Below are positions 59,263 through 64,000 of a DNA stretch of 64,000 bases, piece by piece. Source of the stretch: Mesorhizobium sp. M2E.F.Ca.ET.219.01.1.1 (GTDB lineage Bacteria; Pseudomonadota; Alphaproteobacteria; Rhizobiales; Rhizobiaceae); contig NZ_SADT02000001.1 of the NCBI RefSeq assembly GCF_004016445.2, positions 1,159,630-1,223,629 on the forward strand, given 5' to 3'. Below the pieces are notes generated by a model. It did no database searches. It was not told where the DNA came from and saw nothing but the letters and a program-made list of their open reading frames with translations. Each line of letters opens with the position of its first letter. The first letter of the stretch is position 1. A program made the translations under genes and the position numbers.

Positions 59263-60222
59263 TCAGGGGTAGCGCACCGCGCTCGACCAGGCCGGGTCCT
59301 CATGCCTCTTCCAATAGAGCGCCATCAGGCGCTCGGTTGTCGCGCCGACCTTGCCATTAGCGACGGGCGCGCCGTCGATCTTGGTGACCGGCATGATGCC
59401 ACCGGCGGTCGAGGTGATGAAGACCTCGTCCGCCTCTTTCAGCGAGGCTACGCTGACTTCGGTCGCGATCGCCGAAAGGCCAGCCTCGGCGCACAGGTCG
59501 AACACAGTGCGGCGCGTGATGCCGGGCAGCACGCCGACGGCGGGTGTCGACAGCTTGCCGTCCTTGACGCAGAAGACGTTGAAGCCCGGGCCTTCGGCGA
59601 CATTGCCGTTGAAGTCGAGGATCAGCGCGGTGTCGGCGCCACGGTCATAGGCGTCGTAAAGGCCGCGGACGAGATCGAGCCAGTGGTAGTTCTTGATCGA
59701 CGGATCGATCGAGGCCGGCGGAATGCGCACCTTGTCGCTGATCGCGACATGAAGGCCGCTCCGCAACTGCTCGGCACTGGCGACCGAGCCGAAGGGGACG
59801 GCGAACGCCATGAACCGGTTGATCGCCTGGCGCGGGTCGCGGCTGAAGGTCGGCGAGGCGCCGCGCGTGCACAGCATCTCGACGTAAGCCGCGCGGTGGC
59901 CGGAGAGCGCGACGCAATTGTGGAGAATCCCCGCGACGCCATCGCGATCGAACGGGATCGTCATGCGCAGTTTCTCCAGCCCGCCGAAGAACCGGTCGAG
60001 ATGCAGGTCGAGGCGGAAGAAGCGGCCGTCCCAGACATGGACCGTGTCGTAGGTGGCGTCCGAATGCAGAAAGCCCCAGTCCAGCACCGAGATCTTGGCC
60101 TGGGACATCGGCAGATATTGCCCGTCGAGGAAGGCCACGCCGTCCGGATAGGCGTGCGGGTCGAGATGGCGTTCGGAGAGAAAGGGGAACGGTTTGGCTG
60201 GCGTGACGGCGGCCTGGCTCAT
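59263..60222 (-). CDS. Class IV aminotransferase (D-amino acid/branched-chain type)
   Basis: 319 residues, fold-type IV PLP enzyme. Family markers: PMSQAKISVLDWGFLHSDATYDTVHVWDG, the PLP lysine in SIKNYHWLDLVRG, and EVSVASLKEADEVFITSTAGGIMPV. The group includes D-alanine and branched-chain aminotransferases and aminodeoxychorismate lyase; sequence alone does not choose. The AGGAGG ribosome site is 6 nt before ATG 60222. Single gene, perhaps following the trmO unit. Confidence 0.9.
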   Translation of the reverse strand: MSQAAVTPAKPFPFLSERHLDPHAYPDGVAFLDGQYLPMSQAKISVLDWGFLHSDATYDTVHVWDGRFFRLDLHLDRFFGGLEKLRMTIPFDRDGVAGILHNCVALSGHRAAYVEMLCTRGASPTFSRDPRQAINRFMAFAVPFGSVASAEQLRSGLHVAISDKVRIPPASIDPSIKNYHWLDLVRGLYDAYDRGADTALILDFNGNVAEGPGFNVFCVKDGKLSTPAVGVLPGITRRTVFDLCAEAGLSAIATEVSVASLKEADEVFITSTAGGIMPVTKIDGAPVANGKVGATTERLMALYWKRHEDPAWSSAVRYP

Positions 60223-60307
60223 TTCATTCCTCCTCGTGCGTTCCGGCGAGGCAGGCTAGCGTCCGGTTGCGGATGCAGTAGAGCCAGGCAGGCAGCGCTG
60301 CTTGGCC

Positions 60308-60622
60308 TCATTCGTCCTCGTCGTCTTCCTCCAGCAACCGTGTCGCGCGCCAGCGGGTGAGCACCACATTGGTCTGTTCGATGACGAAGAAACGCGCCGA
60401 ATCCCGGTCGTAGCCTTCGGCTAGCAGCTTTTCATAGTCGGTATGAGCGTGACGGACATGGGCGATGGTTGCAAGCCACACCGCGATCGTCGGCGGCAGA
60501 GTCTTCATGTGCACGGAACCGGCGTCGGCGCGAATCTTTTCCATGTCGGCATAAGGCGCAAGCGGCAAAAGCGCGGTCAGCGCCTTGGCGATGGCGCGGC
60601 GGCGGCCGGTGGGAGCGCTCAT
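60308..60622 (-). CDS. DUF2293-like protein
   Basis: 104 residues, helical, soluble, no signal. The segment PPTIAVWLATIAHVRHAHTDYEKLLAEGYDRDSARFFVIEQTNVVLTRW recalls DUF2293 proteins (VRH-x-HTDYD-LL-x-EG-x-DR). Its start overlaps the trmO stop by 4 nt (ATGA), so it is coupled to it. Function unknown; the coupling suggests a possible tRNA-related role, but that is inference only. Confidence 0.8.
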   Translation of the reverse strand: MSAPTGRRRAIAKALTALLPLAPYADMEKIRADAGSVHMKTLPPTIAVWLATIAHVRHAHTDYEKLLAEGYDRDSARFFVIEQTNVVLTRWRATRLLEEDDEDE

Positions 60623-61125
60623 TTGTCGTCGCGCCCGACGATGGTTGCTTCGGGGAAGGCATCGGTCGAAGCGTAGTAGGGCTTGATGTCGATAACCGGC
60701 GTGGCGTCGAGCACGTCGATGGCGTCGATCTCGATCCGGCCGGCCTCGATGTCGAGCGCGACCAGCTTCGCCACATGCAGGCCGACGGGGTTCGGCCGGG
60801 CAGGGGAGCGCAGCGAGAAAACGCCTTTCGGTTCAGATGCATGGCGCGGCTTTTGCACGATCAGATTGCGCGGCGCGTGATGCAGCCAGGACAGGATGAC
60901 GACGTGGCTGGTGCGTTCCAGGTTTTGCAGGCCCGGGCGATAGGGTTGGTCGATCAGAACTTCCGCGGTTCGCCCGGATTCGCGGGCGGCGCGCATGTTC
61001 TTGGGGCAGTCCTCGCGACTGATCCAGGGCGAGACGATGCGGCCGATAAAGACGACATGGCCGTCCGGCCCCAACCCCGCCGGATCGGCTGCAAGCAGCG
61101 TTTCACCTTCGCGCATCTCGAACAT
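60619..61125 (-). CDS. trmO: tRNA (N6-threonylcarbamoyladenosine(37)-N6)-methyltransferase TrmO
   Basis: 168 residues. The TrmO/TsaA signature is clear: GVFSLRSPARPNPVGLHVAKLV (about 109-130), with LIDQPYRPGLQNLERTSHVVILSWLHHAPR before it and the DVLDATPVIDIKPYYAS segment after. It methylates N6 of t6A at position 37 of tRNA using SAM. Start choice: ATG 61125 sits right after an AAGAGG run; ATG 61116 would be better spaced (about 8 nt). Operon with the DUF2293-like gene. Confidence 0.92.
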   Translation of the reverse strand: MFEMREGETLLAADPAGLGPDGHVVFIGRIVSPWISREDCPKNMRAARESGRTAEVLIDQPYRPGLQNLERTSHVVILSWLHHAPRNLIVQKPRHASEPKGVFSLRSPARPNPVGLHVAKLVALDIEAGRIEIDAIDVLDATPVIDIKPYYASTDAFPEATIVGRDDK

Positions 61126-61233
61126 CCTCTTCACTCCGCGCAAGAACCGTCTGCCAGGCGCGGATCACGGCTGCGCCATTTTCTTGTCCGGAAGCGACAT
61201 AGCGCTTGCCAGGGTTTCAAAATCGACATAAAC

Positions 61234-61249
61234 ATATCTTTATATCTTT
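61234..61249. promoter_or_regulatory. Tandem ATATCTTT direct repeat before ArsR-methyltransferase gene
   Basis: ATATCTTT occurs twice in a row (61234-61241, 61242-61249), ending 16 nt before ATG 61266. It is the only AT-rich run there. It may be a binding site of the ArsR-type protein encoded next, controlling itself and metF. Confidence 0.45.
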
Positions 61250-61265
61250 CAACGAGAGCCCGCTC

Positions 61266-62273
61266 ATGCATGTCTCGCTCGATACAATGGTAGATACATT
61301 GAAGGCGGCGGCCGAATCCAGCCGGCTGCGCATCCTTGTGCTGCTGTCGCGGGGCGATCTCACTGTCTCTGATCTCACCGAGATCCTCGGACAGTCGCAG
61401 CCCCGCGTCTCGCGCCATCTGAAGCTGCTGCTCGATGCCGGGCTGATCGGCCGCTACCAGGAAGGGTCCTGGGCCTTCTTCCGGCTGACCGATACGGATA
61501 ATTCGCGCGATTTCGTGCAGCGCCTCGTCTCAGGCATCAGCGAAAGCGACCCGCAGGTGGTGCGCGATCTGGAGCGGTTGGCGGCGGTGAAGCGCAAGCG
61601 GCAGGACCGGGCCGCCGAATATTTCTCCGAGAACGCCGCAAGCTGGGATCGTATCCGCTCGCTGCATGCGCCGGACCGCGCGGTGGAAGCCGCACTCATC
61701 AAGCTCGTCGGCAAGCGGCCGTTCCAATCGATGCTCGACCTCGGCACCGGCACGGGCAGGCTGCTCGAAATCTTCGCGCCGCTCTACCGGCGCGGCGTCG
61801 GCATCGACATGTCGCGCGAGATGCTGACGGTGGCGCGCGCCAATCTCGACAAGGCCGGCATCGCCAATGCGCAGGTTCGCCAGGGCGACATTTTCTCACC
61901 GCCGGTCGAGCGCAATGCCTTCGATCTCGTCACCATCCACCAGGTGCTGCATTATCTCGACGATCCGGCGCGGGCCATCGCCGAAGCGGCGCGGCTGCTG
62001 CGCCCCTCGGGCCGGCTGATCGTCGTCGACTTCGCGCCGCATAATCTCGAGTTCCTGCGCGACCAGCACGCCCATATGCGGCTCGGCTTCTCCGACAGGC
62101 AGATGTCCGACTGGTTCGCCGAGGCCGGCCTCGACCTGGAGGACAGCCAGGAATTCGAGCCGCGCGGCGGCAATGAGGCAAGGCTCACCGTAAAACTCTG
62201 GCTCGGCCGCGACCGCCGCCTGCAGATCGCCGATCCGTCCAACGATTCCTTGCCAGTGAGGGAAACAGCCTGA
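61266..62273 (+). CDS. ArsR-type regulator fused to SAM-dependent methyltransferase domain
   Basis: 335 residues. The N-terminal ArsR winged helix (about 5-95) has SRLRILVLLSRGDLTVSDLTEILGQSQPRVSRHLKLLLDAGLI. After a linker, a class I methyltransferase domain (about 130-320) has LDLGTGTGRLLEIF near 156, GIDMSREMLTVARANL and FDLVTIHQVLHYLDDP. Such fusions upstream of methionine-cycle genes occur in alphaproteobacteria, and ArsR-family SahR regulators of methionine genes sense S-adenosylhomocysteine; the methyltransferase-like domain could serve as ligand-binding domain. Its stop overlaps the metF start by 1 nt (TGATG). ATG 61266 has GAGAG upstream; ATG 61287 is an alternative. Confidence 0.9.
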   Translation: MHVSLDTMVDTLKAAAESSRLRILVLLSRGDLTVSDLTEILGQSQPRVSRHLKLLLDAGLIGRYQEGSWAFFRLTDTDNSRDFVQRLVSGISESDPQVVRDLERLAAVKRKRQDRAAEYFSENAASWDRIRSLHAPDRAVEAALIKLVGKRPFQSMLDLGTGTGRLLEIFAPLYRRGVGIDMSREMLTVARANLDKAGIANAQVRQGDIFSPPVERNAFDLVTIHQVLHYLDDPARAIAEAARLLRPSGRLIVVDFAPHNLEFLRDQHAHMRLGFSDRQMSDWFAEAGLDLEDSQEFEPRGGNEARLTVKLWLGRDRRLQIADPSNDSLPVRETA

Positions 62274-63193
62274 TGAACCAGTTCCGCTTTTCCCGCCGCC
62301 CCGACATCGGCGACAAGGTCCGGGTGTCGTTCGAGTTCTTCCCGCCGAAGAATGACGAGATGGAAGCAAGGTTGTGGGATACGGTCACCCGGCTGGAGCC
62401 GCTCAAGCCGAAATTCGTCTCCGTGACCTATGGCGCCGGCGGCTCGACCCGCGAGCGCACGGCGCGCACGGTCAAGCGCATCCTCAACGAGACGTCGCTG
62501 ACGCCGGCGGCGCATATGACCTGCGTCGACGCGGCGCGTGACCAGGTCGACGCCGTCATCCGGGAATTCGTCGACTTTGGCGTCACCCGTTTCGTCGCGC
62601 TGCGCGGCGATCCGGCCGCAGGCGTCGGGACCGTCTACAGGCCGCATCCGGACGGCTACGCCAACGGCGCCGAACTGGTCGGCGCGCTGAAGAGCGTCGG
62701 CGATTTCGACATCTCGGTCTCGGCCTATCCGGAAAAGCATCCGGAGAGCCCGGATTTCGCCACCGACATCGACATGCTGAAGCGCAAGGTCGACAATGGC
62801 GCGACGCGGGCGATCACCCAGTTCTTCTTCGACAACGACCTTTATGAGCGCTATGTCGAGCGGGCGCGCCGCGCCGGCATCTACATCCCGATCGTGCCCG
62901 GCATCCTGCCGGTGCATAATTTCACGCAGGTCGCCAATTTCTCGTCGCGCTGCGGGGCGCTGGTGCCGGCATGGCTGGCCGAGCGTTTCGAGGGGCTGGA
63001 GAACGACCCGCAGACGCATGCGCTGGTCGCCTCGGCCGTGGCGGCCGAGCAGGTGCTCGACCTTGTCGAGCGCGGCGTCGGCGACTTCCATTTCTACACG
63101 ATGAACCGTGCCGACCTCGTCTTTGCCGTCTGCCACATGATCGGCATCCGTTCGCATGAGGCGGAGGCGGCGGCTGGTTCGGCCGCGGCATGA
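62273..63193 (+). CDS. metF: 5,10-methylenetetrahydrofolate reductase
   Basis: 306 residues, FAD-dependent TIM barrel. It reduces 5,10-methylene-THF to 5-methyl-THF for methionine synthesis. Family motifs: VSFEFFPPK near residue 18, VSVTYGAGGSTRERT, HMTCV, FVALRGDP, YPEKHPES, ITQFFFDN and VPGILPVHN. The start overlaps the ArsR-methyltransferase stop, so both are translated from one mRNA. A terminator follows, so metH is not in the same immediate operon. Confidence 0.95.
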   Translation: MNQFRFSRRPDIGDKVRVSFEFFPPKNDEMEARLWDTVTRLEPLKPKFVSVTYGAGGSTRERTARTVKRILNETSLTPAAHMTCVDAARDQVDAVIREFVDFGVTRFVALRGDPAAGVGTVYRPHPDGYANGAELVGALKSVGDFDISVSAYPEKHPESPDFATDIDMLKRKVDNGATRAITQFFFDNDLYERYVERARRAGIYIPIVPGILPVHNFTQVANFSSRCGALVPAWLAERFEGLENDPQTHALVASAVAAEQVLDLVERGVGDFHFYTMNRADLVFAVCHMIGIRSHEAEAAAGSAAA

Positions 63194-63225
63194 GGCAGGC
63201 TGCGAGCGAGGTCAGGCTGTGATGG

Positions 63226-63253
63226 AAAAGGCCGGCTTAGAACCCGGCCTTTT
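63226..63253 (+). terminator. Rho-independent terminator after metF
   Basis: AAAAGGCCGG (63226-63235), 8-nt loop, CCGGCCTTTT (63244-63253). The perfect 10-bp stem ends in a T-run and, by symmetry, may work on both strands, also ending transcription of the small minus-strand gene. Confidence 0.85.
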
Positions 63254-63300
63254 CGAACTGTTGGACTACTCTCGGTGCTGGTCTTCCCGGCTTTGGCGGG

Positions 63301-63387
63301 TCAGGGAAGAACGCCTATGATAAGGGCACCGATGAATGCGAATGCGGCACAAATCATCAAAGCGTTGATTGGCCTCGTCAGTCCCAT
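63301..63387 (-). CDS. 28-residue small membrane protein
   Basis: A short frame, ATG 63387 to TGA at 63301-63303, encoding 28 residues: a short polar start (MGLTRPIN) and one hydrophobic segment (ALMICAAFAFIGALIIGVLP). The ribosome site AGGAGG lies exactly 7 nt before the ATG, one of the strongest in the window. The single-helix peptide would be inserted in the inner membrane. The rest of the 387-bp gap between metF and the EamA gene (63194-63580) holds the terminator and nothing else recognised. Function unknown; similar tiny hydrophobic proteins are common in Rhizobiales. Confidence 0.65.
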   Translation of the reverse strand: MGLTRPINALMICAAFAFIGALIIGVLP

Positions 63388-63580
63388 GCCATAGCCTCCT
63401 CTTCAGAGCTATGGCAGGAGTCTAGGGTCATTTGTGCCACAGGCAAGCGGAAAACGTGCTGCATTGCGACATGATTGTGGAATTTGCGACTTCGAATTTG
63501 CCGTTAGCCGTTGAAACTCTTCGGCAAAAGCCGGCTCCGCGGTTGTGAATAAATTGTGGCGGTGATGTGGCATGACACCG

Positions 63581-64000
63581 CTACCATCGGCCGAACAGCC
63601 GTCCGTCGATGGTGATCAAGCCGAGTCCGATCAGCGCCATGCCACAGATTTCGAACAGCGCAAGCCGTTCGCCAAGGAAGAGAAAGCCGAGCAGAACCGC
63701 GCTGACCGGCACGATCAAGGTGACCAGCGAGGCATTGGTGGCGCCGGCCGAGGCGACGAGGTTGAAATACAGGATATACGCGAAGGCGGTGGACAGCAGC
63801 GCCAGCCCCAGCACCGCGGCCCAGACCGGCGGCGAGGCCGAGAACAAGCCCGTCGGCCCATAGGCAATGAGCACGATAGGGATCATGATGATGGTCGAGG
63901 CGGTCAGTTGCCCGGTTGCGATGACCGGCGAGGGCACGCCCTTGAAGCGGCGCGCGATCATCAAGGCGATCGCATAGGACACCGAGGCGCCGATCAGCGC
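63581..64000 (-). CDS. EamA/DMT-family transporter, 5' part missing at window edge
   Basis: 139 residues of the C-terminal half are visible; the frame runs open off the right edge, so the true start lies beyond 64000. The visible part has four or five helices: QLTASTIIMIPIVLIAY, VWAAVLGLALLSTAFAYILYF, NASLVTLIVPVSAVLLGFLFLGE and LFEICGMALIGLGLITID. The loop SAGATNASLVTLIVPVSAVLLGFLFLGERL is the EamA signature. Drug/metabolite export is the usual role; substrate unknown. The gene is complete at its 3' end (stop at 63581-63583). Confidence 0.9.
   Translation of the reverse strand, partial: ALIGASVSYAIALMIARRFKGVPSPVIATGQLTASTIIMIPIVLIAYGPTGLFSASPPVWAAVLGLALLSTAFAYILYFNLVASAGATNASLVTLIVPVSAVLLGFLFLGERLALFEICGMALIGLGLITIDGRLFGRW

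Noticed and set aside
61126..61265. SAM-sensing riboswitch before the metF operon
   Set aside because: No SAM-II-like pseudoknot or conserved core could be matched; only the tandem ATATCTTT repeat stands out.

Overview
The window is a high-GC, densely coded stretch of an alphaproteobacterial chromosome, most like a Mesorhizobium-type member of the Rhizobiales. The evidence is the gene content (tamA-tamB, a reductive pyrimidine pathway with RutR-like regulators, ArsR-methyltransferase fused upstream of metF, many SDR, ABC and TetR genes) and several families of long intergenic palindromes typical of these genomes. No tRNA, rRNA, CRISPR array, phage or insertion sequence was recognised. About 50 protein genes are supported; one is cut by the right edge. 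This is a reading by eye without database searches, so product names rest on motifs and remembered family sequences.

Layout. 0.3-5.7 kb: a large periplasmic alpha-2-macroglobulin on the minus strand. 6.0-14.0 kb: tamA-tamB, outer-membrane assembly; TamB carries a long internal duplication. 14.3-20.7 kb: a dipeptide/oligopeptide-type ABC importer (Tat-exported binding protein, two permeases, one fused double ATPase). 20.7-28.9 kb: a lytic transglycosylase-like lipoprotein, an MttB-family methyltransferase beside a dimethylglycine/sarcosine dehydrogenase-like flavoprotein, DoxX, an exported protein, a VOC protein and ChaC.

29.0-47.0 kb is the best-defined functional region: reductive pyrimidine catabolism. 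preT-preA (dihydropyrimidine dehydrogenase), an omega-amino acid aminotransferase, an M20-family N-carbamoyl-beta-alanine amidohydrolase-like enzyme, hydA (dihydropyrimidinase) and a downstream ABC importer with a THI5/NMT1-type binding protein together could import a pyrimidine and convert it to a beta-amino acid and then a semialdehyde. Two RutR-like TetR paralogues lie inside the locus, and sites resembling TTGACC-N4-GGTCAA sit before preT (half site), the aminotransferase and the amidohydrolase (two sites, 33 bp apart). The locus is interrupted by an Rrf2 regulator with an AhpD-like peroxidase, and by an SDR pair divergent from an XRE/MmyB regulator.

47.2-64 kb is mixed housekeeping and accessory: a CHRD protein, a TPP enzyme overlapping a class III CoA-transferase, an alpha/beta hydrolase, a secreted RNase T2, ettA, tam, a FabH-like ketosynthase, an isoprenylcysteine methyltransferase-like protein, a MOSC protein, an SDR, a class IV aminotransferase, a DUF2293-like gene overlapping trmO, an ArsR-methyltransferase fusion overlapping metF, a 28-residue membrane peptide gene and the end of an EamA transporter. 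Intergenic gaps carry at least five families of palindromic repeats, including a nested pair inside the pyrimidine ABC operon.
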